From: Lachancea dasiensis
Taxonomy: Eukaryota > Ascomycota > Saccharomycetes > Saccharomycetales > Saccharomycetaceae
DNA: 64,000 nt
Direction: 5' to 3'
Assembly: GCA_900074725.1 (NCBI GenBank)
Contig: LT598455.1
Span: forward strand, 1,179,802 to 1,243,801
Positions within the stretch are counted from its first letter, which is position 1; the number at the start of each line of letters is the position of its first letter. The notes beneath the pieces are model-generated. The model had not been told where the DNA came from and searched no databases. It saw only the letters and a list, made by a program, of their open reading frames with translations. The translations under genes were made by a program, and so were the position numbers. Positions 29,725 through 39,028 of this stretch are shown here, one piece after another.

Positions 29725-29850
29725 TTCTTTTTGTAATTTTTTTTCGGGAAGTTTCACATCCCGGATGGTATTGTGAGTTTCCGTTACTTATGAAAGATCA
29801 ACGTATAGTTCCCACATTTGTCCATCTTGCAGTCTCAATTGCAACGCTTA

Positions 29851-30436
29851 ATGTCCAAGGTGCTTATAAGCTACAAGAAGAAGCAGAATGAATCGCCTTA
29901 CCTGCGCTCATGGATACAGTCAGATATAATACACCTTGTGAAGAAACACATAGAGCATCCAGTTTGGCCAGAGATGAGGAATTTTATACCTCCCTTAAGA
30001 GGCACGGGACCCTCTTTGTTTTCTTCCAATCATTTAAGTAATAGGCGCCATCTCGTGAAGGTAACAGGTTTTCATGCTGTACATAACTACACGGTATACG
30101 GCTCGGTCCGTGATGCTGATTGCCATTTGCTTAGTTGAGTTCACACCTCAATGTGTGGCTGAATTTGAAAGACACCATAACATCCGTCTAACCTCCAATA
30201 CCATTAACACTATATTTCTGATTGGGGGCGCTACGTTAAAATATTTGCCCGTGTATGAGCTGCGCAGGAGTGATAAATGGGTTGTTAACATTTGTGTAGA
30301 TCCACAAATCCCAGTTATACCCATTTTGGTTGTCGAAGAATGTTCGGCGTTCGACCTAGATCAAGTTGAAACGCGCTTGAGATTTCCTTATGTTTACAGT
30401 CTGCATGAATTCGTTTCTATCTTTCATCAAACATAG
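29851..30436 (+). CDS. EST3: Telomerase holoenzyme subunit Est3, translated by +1 programmed frameshift
   Basis: Two overlapping frames encode one OB-fold protein of 194 residues (181 in S. cerevisiae), a telomerase subunit of the TPP1-like family. Frame one: MSKVLI, YLRSWIQSDIIHLV, LVKVTGFHAVHNYTVYGSVRD, then CTT AGT TGA. Shifting +1 at CTTAGTT (30130-30136), the same heptamer known from S. cerevisiae EST3, skips the A at 30133 and continues VEFTPQCVAEFERHHNIRLTS, AFDLDQVETRLRFPYVYSLHEF in the second frame. So the coding segments are 29851-30132 and 30134-30436. The start at 29851 was chosen because MSKVLI aligns with MPKVIL of S. cerevisiae; an in-frame ATG lies at 29818. DOT5, its S. cerevisiae neighbour, is two genes downstream. 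Confidence 0.93.
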
Positions 30437-31510
30437 GAACAATTTACCAACCCTGTGTTCTCCAAAATATCTCTCGACAAGGAAGATAGGATTTGTAAGG
30501 AACACAGAAAAGACCCGTACCTTGGCTTAGAGTAATCCATAAACTCAAAATGCACCTTGCTGGTCTTTTGTTGCCCCTCATCAGCCGTACTCCAATCCTG
30601 AATGCGGAGAATAAAACCCACAGTATATTCGCTTTGGTTGATGGCACAATATATGGATGGTGTGGAAATGAGCAGGGTTTGCTATGTATTTTTTGAGATT
30701 TTTTGGTCTTCAACTTGATCGAACTCACTGGTCGAGTCATCGGGACCCACCTATTCGAAAAAAAAAACTCTAGCCCGAAATGACAAAATTGAAGTTTGAC
30801 AACGCAAAGCGTGGTGTCCTTTTTTGACTACATTGGCTCCAAACTGGCTGGATGAGATCGGGTTGGGGTAAGTAAGCAGTTGTTGCGCCAGGGCTCTGTA
30901 AGACCAAAAAAACTTCTACCGACACAACTCATCTGGGGCTGCGGTAGCTGGAGTTTAGTCTAGTAATCTCGTTTTTCTGGACATCTGTCATGTCATCAAA
31001 ATCTAACACTGAATCTGCGAGCACAACGTAGCATAAGCGGTAAAGTTTGTGGTTTCTTTGTGTTCAAACAGTCTGTATGAAAAAAAGTGTAATTGAAACC
31101 ATTGAGGAGAGCGTACGCTACAGCGGGATGCTCTATGTACTAACAGTATTGACGGGTGGTTCCGTAATTTGATCCGACTTCATAATCGTAAACTAACTAG
31201 GGTGTCCACACTCACTTTAGGCCACCTTATACTAGCATAGCTACAGCTTTGATCCAGAAGCAAGTAGGCCGCTCCATGACTATATCATAAAGCATAGTCT
31301 CCTCTTGAGGGAACTGAGCTAGGTAGTGAGGATTCCCCATTGACACTCTCCACGTATGCTATGATAATCATTTTATAAATCAATATAGAATTGATAGCGT
31401 CAAGAGTGATACGATTGTTTGGATAGAAATGTCAGGTTCTTCACCAGCTGCTATTCATGAACCGCTGAAGGGATTGACATACCAAACAGTAGCCTAAATT
31501 CCTAATTTAG
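30437..31510. other. 1.07-kb intergenic region, EST3 to APM1
   Basis: Unusually long spacer for this window. Minus-strand frames of up to 98 codons at 30427-30740 show no domain. I looked for a telomerase RNA template or snoRNA boxes because EST3 is adjacent, and found none I could support. The right end holds the APM1 promoter. Confidence 0.45.
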
Positions 31511-32833
31511 ATGGCATCCTGTATATTTTTCTGCGATAGCAAGGGAAAGACTATACTCTCAAGAAGGTATCGCAATGACGTTCCGCCATCAGCCATCGAA
31601 AAGTTCCCTGCACTGTTACTTGAGGCGGAGCAAGAATCAAGTGTGATTCCACCATGTTTGACGCACAATGGTGTACAGTATCTTTTCATCCAGCACAACG
31701 ACATCTACGTGCTTACGATGAGTTGTTCGCTATCACTCAATGTGGCCCAAGTGTTCTCCTTCCTATACAAACTTGTTGATGTACTGGCAGAATATGTGAA
31801 AACTGTGCAAGAGGAATCTATCAGAGATAATTTTGTGATAATTTATGAACTTCTGGATGAGATGTTGGATTTTGGAGTCCCGCAAATTACTGAGACCAAG
31901 ATGCTCAAACAGTACATTACTCAGAAGTCTTTCAAGCTTATCAAGTCCGCTAAGAAATCGAAGAACGTTGTTAGGCCACCTTCTCAATTGACTAACTCCG
32001 TAAGCTGGCGACCAGAGGGCATCACGTATAAGAAGAACGAAGCGTTTTTGGATGTCGTTGAATCGATCAATATGCTTATAGCTGCCAACGGACAAGTCCT
32101 GCGGTCAGAAATTCAGGGCAAAATCAAGGTTAAATCCCACTTGTCGGGTATGCCAGATTTGAAACTTGGGCTTAATGACAAAGGTATTTTTACAACTGAT
32201 GATTCGGGCTCTAAAATGGGCGCATCCAGCAAAGGGCCCAGCATAGAATTGGAGGATATCAAATTTCACCAGTGCGTTCGTTTGAGCAAGTTCGAAAATG
32301 AGAAAATTATCACATTCATACCACCTGACGGGGACTTTGATCTAATGAACTATAGACTTTCGTTACCTATCAAGCCATTAATCTGGTGCGATGTCAAGAT
32401 TAAAGTCCATTCACAGTCCAGAATCGAAATTCATTGCAGGGCAAAAGCACAGATCAAAAAGAAATCCGCAGCCAATAATGTAGAGATTCTGATACCTGTT
32501 CCAGAAGACGCAGATTCTCCTAAATTCCGTTATTCGCACGGATCTTTAAAATACGTTCCGGAAAAAAGTGCGATTCTTTGGAAAATCAAGACCTTCAATG
32601 GGGGCAAAGAGTATTCATTTGCGGCTCAACTGGGACTTCCTTCAATGAACGACATAGAAGTTCCTAAGGCCAAACGACCCATCGAGGTCAAGTTTCAGAT
32701 TCCTTACTTTACGACGTCTGGAATTCAGGTGCGTTATCTCAAGGTTCATGAACCAAAATTGCAATATCAAAGCTACCCCTGGGTTAGATATATAACTCAG
32801 AGCGGCGATGATTACACCATTAGAACCGCATAA
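31511..32833 (+). CDS. APM1: AP-1 clathrin adaptor medium chain mu1
   Basis: 440-residue mu subunit of the AP-1 adaptor for trans-Golgi/endosome clathrin vesicles. The N-terminal longin domain begins MASCIFFCDSKGKTILSRRYRNDV; the C-terminal mu homology domain begins near SWRPEGITYKKNEAFLDVVESINMLIAANGQVLRSEIQGKI (residues about 164-204), a signature of mu1, and ends WVRYITQSGDDYTIR. It binds YxxPhi sorting signals. S. cerevisiae Apm1 is 475 residues; the linker is shorter here. In S. cerevisiae it neighbours CUB1, here two genes away with DOT5 between. Confidence 0.96.
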   Translation: MASCIFFCDSKGKTILSRRYRNDVPPSAIEKFPALLLEAEQESSVIPPCLTHNGVQYLFIQHNDIYVLTMSCSLSLNVAQVFSFLYKLVDVLAEYVKTVQEESIRDNFVIIYELLDEMLDFGVPQITETKMLKQYITQKSFKLIKSAKKSKNVVRPPSQLTNSVSWRPEGITYKKNEAFLDVVESINMLIAANGQVLRSEIQGKIKVKSHLSGMPDLKLGLNDKGIFTTDDSGSKMGASSKGPSIELEDIKFHQCVRLSKFENEKIITFIPPDGDFDLMNYRLSLPIKPLIWCDVKIKVHSQSRIEIHCRAKAQIKKKSAANNVEILIPVPEDADSPKFRYSHGSLKYVPEKSAILWKIKTFNGGKEYSFAAQLGLPSMNDIEVPKAKRPIEVKFQIPYFTTSGIQVRYLKVHEPKLQYQSYPWVRYITQSGDDYTIRTA

Positions 32834-33026
32834 ACGTACAATAAATGTCAGAAACAATTTTAGGCGTTGCTCCAGAGGAGAAATGTGATCGTCATTATAA
32901 ACATACTTCGTTTTTCAATAAATTCAAGTTCTTATTGGGACGACACCCCGTCGAGTATCTTTTCTTGAACACCCAAATTTATGGCGTCACCCATTCGGTT
33001 CCACGCTGAACCTTTTGCATATCTTT

Positions 33027-33854
33027 TTATTCGTCTTGCACATCGGCTAAGTCTTCTTTGCCACCATCTATATCGTCTTCAGCTGGCTGATCATTTTTCA
33101 AGGTCTTTTCATCGTACTCGGCATCGTCTTCCTGACCAATTTCTTCCAACGCTGGATCTTCGGCATCGTCACCCGCAAAATCATCATCATCATCATCATC
33201 ATCAATTTCTTCTTCTTCTTCTTCTTCTTCTTCTCCTTCGTCCTCTTCTTGCTTGGCAACTTCGTCCTTCTGCTCCGAAGCATCCCGTGCAGAGTTGATA
33301 GCATCCGTTACCGATGCTTCTGGTACCACGCCAATGCGTTTGTCGACCAATTTGCCATTAGAAAAAACCCAGTGAGAACGCTTTGTTGATGATGCATCTT
33401 TCTTGGCTCCTAGAATGCCAATTAGTTCACGTTTGGGATCTGACAGCAAGTCGTAAGGGAGAGATTGTTTGGTAGCAAAGTTCTTCTGAGAATTGGGTGA
33501 GTCAGTACTGAGACCGAACACTGCCGCCATTTTCTTGAGTTCTTCATAGTTGTCTCTGTAAGCGCATGCTTGCTTGGTACATCCTGGGGTGCTCGCTTTG
33601 GGGTAGGCGAAAATTACCACAACTTTGTTCTCTGTGGCCACCTTCTTAAGCGAGACATCTTCATTTTCCTGATTTTTCAACACAATATCAGGGATTTTGT
33701 CACCGACTTCCAGCTCTTCCGGTGCTTGGTATGTAGTAGACTTAGCTTTCTTGGTTTCAGGCCCCTCCATGCCCGCTTCTTGGTCTGGACTTCTTTTAGC
33801 ACCATTACTATCGTTAGAGCCTTTTGTTCTTGAAGAACGACGAAGTTCAACCAT
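33027..33854 (-). CDS. DOT5: Nuclear thiol peroxidase Dot5 with acidic tail
   Basis: 275-residue atypical 2-Cys peroxiredoxin of the BCP/PrxQ class (215 residues in S. cerevisiae). A basic N-terminal region ([10 protein letters not shown]...KKAKS) suits nuclear import. The peroxidatic and resolving cysteines lie in [20 protein letters not shown] (C-x4-C). Further matches are [19 protein letters not shown] and [14 protein letters not shown]. The C-terminal 75 residues are highly acidic (runs of Glu then Asp near 210-228) encoded by TCT/TTC and TCA trinucleotide repeats at about 33178-33236, which makes this protein longer than its S. cerevisiae counterpart. Confidence 0.93.
   Translation of the reverse strand: MVELRRSSRTKGSNDSNGAKRSPDQEAGMEGPETKKAKSTTYQAPEELEVGDKIPDIVLKNQENEDVSLKKVATENKVVVIFAYPKASTPGCTKQACAYRDNYEELKKMAAVFGLSTDSPNSQKNFATKQSLPYDLLSDPKRELIGILGAKKDASSTKRSHWVFSNGKLVDKRIGVVPEASVTDAINSARDASEQKDEVAKQEEDEGEEEEEEEEEIDDDDDDDDFAGDDAEDPALEEIGQEDDAEYDEKTLKNDQPAEDDIDGGKEDLADVQDE
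33178..33236. repeat. Trinucleotide repeat inside DOT5 coding region
   Basis: Runs of TCA (about seven units) and TTC (about eight units) encode poly-Asp and poly-Glu in the DOT5 tail; such tracts change length readily. Confidence 0.85.
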
Positions 33855-34200
33855 TTTCTTAGATTTGGAGATTGACTTAATTATTCGAAAGGCTAGGACC
33901 TATTTGGCTTGCTTCACTTCCTTTATAACAGACTCTGCCCCTATTCCTCAAGCTGCACCTCAGCGGAACTCGAAATACTTCCATGTACTTATTTATATAG
34001 GGGTTACTTGCGTAGCCTTGAAAAGCTACAGTTCAATACTAGGCCAGACACATTGAGCGCAATTTGGCAAATTTCTTTAACACCGTGACCAAGAGAGGTG
34101 ATCGAAAAACAACCTAGTTAGCAAAAAACACCTCGATGGTATCGTTGCGAACAAGATGAGAACGAAAAAACTGGTCAAAATGCTGGCCATCCGTAGCACA
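33855..34200. promoter_or_regulatory. DOT5 promoter region and CUB1 3' flank
   Basis: 346 bases between two minus-strand genes; no specific element recognised. Confidence 0.4.
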
Positions 34201-35976
34201 TTAGTCTTCAGCATGACTTGTGGTTGCGTAATCATCTTCATCGTCCTCATAGCTATGCTCGCTGTAGTTGGCAGAGTACTCCTCCTCTTCTTCGTCATCT
34301 TCGTCATCGTCGTCATCATCGTTGTCATCACCACGAGCGTATTGCTTGGAAACATCTAAAAATTTTGCCCGGGGTTGTAGCCTCTCATAAGTGTTGGTAG
34401 AGTCCGCTGATCGCGGCGTTGCTACTTCACTCGACTCGTTGAATGCATCGGTATTGGTATCACTTAGGCATGTGTGTTCACTTCCTTCTGCATCCGAGCC
34501 TTGGCGTTCTTCTGCCTCGATTTTTAGTTCATGAAGGATGTCAAAGCATTCGGCCAATAACGCATTCAATGTGCCTTGCCCTTCCGGAATATTACCTTCT
34601 GAGTCATAAAATATCCCATCAACACGCATGTTGTCTAAGGATGCAAGCTTCATCTGGTATGGATAGAGTTCTCTGTCGTTCTCAACACCACCCATCCTCT
34701 TCAGCTCTAATAAACAGCGACGCACTGTAGAAAGTTGGTTGTGAATTTTTTGTAAAGCTTCTGAAACCGGTTCTGAGCATTCCAGCAGTTTGTATATAAT
34801 GGCGTAGCATCGACGCAGCAAGTATAAAAGGATTGATTGACCCTTTGTCTCTGTCGAAGATGTAGGGAACTTGCCATTCACCCTCAGTTTATCGATCTCC
34901 GAGAGTCGCTTTTGGTACCCAAATAAATCGGTTTCTCTAAGGGTCCAGCGCCGTGTCACTAACAGGTTTTCCAACGTGGTTTTTATCTCGATTAGATTTT
35001 CATATATGGGTTGCAATTTCGAGTCCAACGTTACTACATCATGATGCGAAAGATCATTTATGAGATCATGACAGTCGTCGAGCAGACCATTTAGCACATT
35101 TTGACCCTTTGTCGCGACTTGCCCGGTTGCTGCCGAAATAAATTTTCCAGATGGGTCTCTATGAGATTCAATTTCGACCAACTCCGACTTCAAAGCATGC
35201 AGCTTTTCGTTTATGGATACTTGCGACATTGGGGCATCGGTGCTTTTCGTCTGACTACTGTTGGCGTGCATCTTTCTCTTGGAGTACGCAGCCAGTGACA
35301 GGAGTCCGCGTCTCAACTGAAATAACTTTTCCATGGTTTCCTGCAGACCGGAGTCAATCTCCTCAAGTTTGGATTCAATGTGGTCGTATTCTTGTAAGCA
35401 ATGATTTAGCTTTGCGCGTAGCAGCAAATCTTCCTCTATCTTGTTCCGATTTTTTTCGTCTGTGATATTGTCATTATCAATGGACAGGTCTGAATCTCTG
35501 CATTCGGTAGGTGGCGAGCTATGCGCAACAATTTTGGATATTTCGTCTAGTCTCTCTTTGATGGGACGCAGGTCGTGATGTGTAAAAACATTGGATTCGT
35601 CCAAATGTTCCAGCAGCCGTTGTACTGTGCTGAGAGACGCATAGGTCGCAGGCGCCGAGTTTTTGAGACCCACTGTCAGAAAACTCAGTGAAAGCAACTG
35701 AAACACATCATCCAGGACAGAATCGACCCGATTGTGAAGTTCAGCGTTGTGAATCAGGGTTGTCGCGTTGTCAGGAGAAATTTGGTGCGCATTCTTTCGG
35801 ATTGCATCCAGTTCGCACACCTTGGTAAGGACCCTCTGGTACGAACTCAGAACATCCTTAGAGTTCAGATATTGGGTTCTGTTCTGTTTCAAGCGTGAAA
35901 GGAAGCTTCGGACTTCCAGGAAGTAAGCAAGACTAGCTTCTTCTTCCTTAGGAACTTCTTGTATATGCTTGTGCAT
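34201..35976 (-). CDS. CUB1: DUF2408 family protein, CUB1 (YPL260W) orthologue
   Basis: 591-residue, mostly helical cytoplasmic protein of the fungal DUF2408 family (551 in S. cerevisiae YPL260W). The core has repeated segments around LFGYQKRLSEIDKLRVNGKF (near residue 365) and LYPYQMKLASLDNMRVDGIFYDSEG (near 446), each followed by a GQ-containing helix (TKGQSILLYLLRRCY, PEGQGTLNALLAECF). The C-terminus is strongly acidic. Function is not well defined; in S. cerevisiae it has been reported as a kinase substrate. APM1 and CUB1 are neighbours in S. cerevisiae and DOT5 is inserted between them here. Confidence 0.88.
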   Translation of the reverse strand: MHKHIQEVPKEEEASLAYFLEVRSFLSRLKQNRTQYLNSKDVLSSYQRVLTKVCELDAIRKNAHQISPDNATTLIHNAELHNRVDSVLDDVFQLLSLSFLTVGLKNSAPATYASLSTVQRLLEHLDESNVFTHHDLRPIKERLDEISKIVAHSSPPTECRDSDLSIDNDNITDEKNRNKIEEDLLLRAKLNHCLQEYDHIESKLEEIDSGLQETMEKLFQLRRGLLSLAAYSKRKMHANSSQTKSTDAPMSQVSINEKLHALKSELVEIESHRDPSGKFISAATGQVATKGQNVLNGLLDDCHDLINDLSHHDVVTLDSKLQPIYENLIEIKTTLENLLVTRRWTLRETDLFGYQKRLSEIDKLRVNGKFPTSSTETKGQSILLYLLRRCYAIIYKLLECSEPVSEALQKIHNQLSTVRRCLLELKRMGGVENDRELYPYQMKLASLDNMRVDGIFYDSEGNIPEGQGTLNALLAECFDILHELKIEAEERQGSDAEGSEHTCLSDTNTDAFNESSEVATPRSADSTNTYERLQPRAKFLDVSKQYARGDDNDDDDDDEDDEEEEEYSANYSEHSYEDDEDDYATTSHAED

Positions 35977-36614
35977 AAAAATGGCGCACCGTCAGTTATC
36001 TGGATTATAGTTAAGCACAAGAGCTTCGCGACCACTGTGATCAGGAGGTATTAGTTCACACTTCAAATGAAGACCGTGAAAAAGATGAATTTCGGACTTT
36101 TTCTGCCACCTATTGGGAATTCCAACTGGATGAAAATCTTTGGATGACAAACACTGTTCTTTTGGCCCTTTGGGTTTTGCGGTATCTGAGTGCGATGAAC
36201 AATAACAGTTGCCCTTATTATGGCGACAATAATGTCATATCATTTAAATCGCTCAAACTAACTCATATATATGTCTTTGTGTACGAAACCTTCGACCAGT
36301 TCGCATTACAAGATAAAACTTCCAAAATCCGAAACTATAATAGAGACTCACCCTCTATTATGCTATTAAGCATTACCTTCTCAATCTTGTAATGCCACTG
36401 CCTTTGGATAAAGGCTTGGTGGCTGGCTACCTCATGCATGACTTGAAAACAACGTAGTTTCTGATAAAATGCCTAACACTATGATACATATTTGTATAGA
36501 AGGGAGTCTAGTGACCCAAATATTCCTGAAAAGTATGAGCTGAAGTCATAAAATACCTGACTGTTTCTCTCTTCTTTTCCCTCCCCATCTCTACTCTCTT
36601 AAAGCGCCTAACGT
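35977..36614. other. Intergenic region, CUB1 to SLG1
   Basis: 638 bases upstream of CUB1 and downstream of SLG1. An 82-codon plus-strand frame at 36144 has no recognisable feature. C/T-rich tract at 36560-36600 next to the SLG1 stop. Confidence 0.4.
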
Positions 36615-37691
36615 TTACTCATCCGGATTGGCAACTGTTAAGGTCTTTTGCGTGTTCTGGTTCTGATCAACCGGCTGCTCTACTAAAGACCCATTGCTGA
36701 CTCGGCGTGGATCATCAAACGGATTCACGGCATTTCCCTTGTGTGTCGATATTGAAGAGCGGTATAGCGTGTCGTCGAAATCAACGGGCTTGATAGCCTC
36801 CTGGTATTCCTTTTCCATCCGCTCCTGTTCTCTTCTCTTACTCACACGCCGCAGTATCAGTAAGAAAATTAGTGCGACGAGTGCAGCACCACAAACGCCA
36901 CCAACAACGCCACCTATGATGGCGCCCAAATTTTTTGACTTGCTGTGGGACTTTTCATTCTTGCTGTCGCTGCTCAAAGTAGCCGACGACGAATCGGCGG
37001 TAACCGTCTTTGTGACTAAATTAGTGTAGCCATCGGAAGTCTGTGTCGAGGTTACAACGTTGTCATTGGAAGTTGGAGAAGATGATGCTGCTGAGGATGA
37101 AGTTGAGGATGAAGAATCCTGAGACTGTGTAGACGAGGCTAATAGTCCAGATGAGGAGCTTGATATTGAGCTACTTGAGGTGGTATCTGAACTGGTTGCA
37201 GAGCTCGATGTTGAGCCAGAACTGACAGAGCTCCCAGAAGAGGCCGACGCAGAGGCCGACGCAGAGGCCGAAGTGGAGGCCGACGTGGAGCCCGAGCTTA
37301 CCGAACTACCGGCTACAACGCTTGAGTATCCACTTCCGCCATCATCCAAGTTGTCTTCAATAGCGAATACAGAGTACGCGTCGGAACCCCCGCACTTTTG
37401 TGTGCCGTAACCGTTGCACGAACTGGTACATCCTGAGCTCGAGGATTCGGTTTCGGATGGATTCGAATCACCACAATAGCAATCTCCACCATTGAACAAT
37501 GCAAAATACTTAGTACCCGCGTCTTTGCAAGTGCTGTAACATAACGAACTTGTCTGATAGATGTTACTATTGTTGAACGAAAAATCCGACGGCAAGCTCG
37601 CGAAGCAGTTACCATCTGCTTTACAAACAGCTGCAAATAACAGCCATAGAAAGTAATAACGCATGTAGGAGATCTTAAATAGCGATCGCAC
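36615..37691 (-). CDS. SLG1: Cell-wall integrity sensor Slg1/Wsc1
   Basis: 358-residue single-pass plasma-membrane mechanosensor (378 in S. cerevisiae) that signals through Rom2 and Rho1 to the Pkc1 pathway. Signal peptide (Met10 at 37664 is an equally good start), WSC domain with conserved cysteines (NCFASLPSDFS ... CYCGDSNPSE ... CGGSDAYSVFAI), a long Ser/Thr-rich rod with SAS repeats (about residues 125-235), one transmembrane helix (IIGGVVGGVCGAALVALIFLLIL) and a cytoplasmic tail with REQERMEKEYQEAIKPV, NPFDD-RR and the terminal TVANPDE. Tail and end match Wsc1 more closely than Wsc2/Wsc3. The rod is encoded by a GAGGCCGACGCA-type minisatellite near 37240-37300. Confidence 0.92.
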   Translation of the reverse strand: MRSLFKISYMRYYFLWLLFAAVCKADGNCFASLPSDFSFNNSNIYQTSSLCYSTCKDAGTKYFALFNGGDCYCGDSNPSETESSSSGCTSSCNGYGTQKCGGSDAYSVFAIEDNLDDGGSGYSSVVAGSSVSSGSTSASTSASASASASASSGSSVSSGSTSSSATSSDTTSSSSISSSSSGLLASSTQSQDSSSSTSSSAASSSPTSNDNVVTSTQTSDGYTNLVTKTVTADSSSATLSSDSKNEKSHSKSKNLGAIIGGVVGGVCGAALVALIFLLILRRVSKRREQERMEKEYQEAIKPVDFDDTLYRSSISTHKGNAVNPFDDPRRVSNGSLVEQPVDQNQNTQKTLTVANPDE

Positions 37692-38481
37692 CGGTCTATA
37701 TGCTTTCCGATATTCGTGTATTTAATGAGGAATTCGCCGGAATTCACAGACATCACGAAGTAATTTTGATCGAATACCACCGTCAATAACGATTTAATTA
37801 TTACAGTATTTTTCGTTTCTAGTGATATTGGGAACTCAACTGAAGCAGGTTTCTTTGCGGGACCTATTCAGCATACTAAAGCCCTTTTTAGCTGAATATG
37901 TGTTTTCTTCTGTTGAAACTACGCCATATCCATGGTCTAGTACTGTCTCCATAGTGTCGAGTTGAAAAACCCTGAAGCATCAACGTAGCGTCACACTAGT
38001 ACGGAGTGATAATGGGGATGCCTGTACAACAAAATTGTGGAATGAGATTGCTTAACCCACCAAATCCAAAGGTGCAGCGACCACATAGAAACTCTCTGGT
38101 TAGACACATTGCAATCATTCGACAGTGAACAAGCCATCTGTTGGATGTCATTATTGGATGATTAACCCTTGCTGCAACCAGATGACCCATGCCACAATTT
38201 CGTATAAAATCTGGCTGCATGCCCAGTTATGGATTAGACTTAGTGTTCAAATGATGATGAAAAGACTACGAGTCGCTCTATAAGCTCAAGCTGTATTATT
38301 GAATAATTCTCTAATTACACCAAAACTCTTGACAAATTGCCCCAATATGCAGGGTATCGCTGGCGCTAACTCGCTTAAATACTGAATAACTCGACAATTG
38401 TGGCATTCAATTAAAATCAGTTGTGGTCGATTAAAGTTATCTTTAACAACGACCATAAAAGACCGAAGTAAATAAAAAAAG
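37692..38481. other. Intergenic region, SLG1 to tRNA-Arg
   Basis: 790 bases holding the SLG1 promoter. A hairpin at 38424-38455 is listed separately. An ATGATGA/CTGA pair (38251-38257 and about 38383) recalls C/D snoRNA boxes but lacks a terminal stem. Confidence 0.4.
38424..38455. repeat. Imperfect inverted repeat (hairpin) beside tRNA-Arg
   Basis: TGGTCG-A-TTAAAG, loop TTAT, CTTTAA-CAA-CGACCA: twelve base pairs with a small asymmetric bulge, 27 bases beyond the 3' end of tRNA-Arg. Function unknown. Confidence 0.75.
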
Positions 38482-38553
38482 CACTCACGGTGGGGGTCGA
38501 ACCCACAATCTTCTGATTAGAAGTCAGACGCGTTGCCATTACGCCACGCAAGC
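38482..38553 (-). tRNA. tRNA-Arg(UCU)
   Basis: 72 bases on the minus strand, anticodon TCT in loop CTTCTAA, T loop TTCGACC, D arm GGCGTAATGGCAACGC as in S. cerevisiae tRNA-Arg(UCU), discriminator G. The acceptor stem has several G-U pairs. An A-run on the plus strand just left of the gene is its T terminator. Confidence 0.94.
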
Positions 38554-38698
38554 CCGATTTTCCCTAAATAAACCGTTACTATATATGCCGAAGATTAACT
38601 CACGTTACTTAAACTGACCCATGAATAGTTTTAGAACACAGCGAACTTTTCAACGCATCGACCTGACGCCTTTAGTAATACTGAGCGTACCAAACAAG

Positions 38699-39004
38699 AT
38701 GGTGAACGTCAAGGTAGAGTTTTTAGGTGGCCTGGACATCATTTTTGAAAAGCAGAGAACCCACAAGGTAAATGTGAAAAGAGATGGTGAACAAGAGGTT
38801 ACCGTCGGGATGCTCATCGACTACATTGTTCTCAACATGATAAAAAATCCCAAAGACAAGGATGTGTTCATAGAAAATGATACCATTAGGCCAGGCATTT
38901 TGACTCTCATAAACGATACAGATTGGGAGCTTGAAGGCGAGAAAGATTATGTACTGGAAGATGGCGATATCGTCTCTTTCACGTCAACGCTTCATGGGGG
39001 TTAG
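38699..39004 (+). CDS. URM1: Ubiquitin-related modifier Urm1
   Basis: 101-residue ubiquitin-fold protein (99 in S. cerevisiae) that acts as sulfur carrier for thiolation of tRNA wobble uridines and as a protein modifier. The sequence runs [23 protein letters not shown] ... [14 protein letters not shown] ... [26 protein letters not shown] and ends in the required Gly-Gly. The frame is open 78 bases further upstream (ATG at 38621), but the ATG at 38699 gives the family N-terminus. URM1-NAS2 convergence is conserved with S. cerevisiae (YIL008W-YIL007C). Confidence 0.95.
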   Translation: MVNVKVEFLGGLDIIFEKQRTHKVNVKRDGEQEVTVGMLIDYIVLNMIKNPKDKDVFIENDTIRPGILTLINDTDWELEGEKDYVLEDGDIVSFTSTLHGG

Positions 39005-39028
39005 GATAGATAGAAATCGTACTTACAT

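Noticed and set aside
30444-30740. 98-codon minus-strand frame after EST3
   Set aside because: Composition looks random, overlaps another frame on the same strand, and no family is recognised.
30437-31510. Possible telomerase RNA gene beside EST3
   Set aside because: GGGTGTCCACAC near 31200 caught the eye, but no template with telomere-like repetition, Sm site or conserved arms could be seen.
36144-36392. 82-codon plus-strand frame between CUB1 and SLG1
   Set aside because: No similarity recognised; lies in promoter space.
38251-38388. C/D snoRNA candidate (ATGATGA and CTGA)
   Set aside because: No terminal stem next to the boxes and no C'/D' pair; too weak to call.
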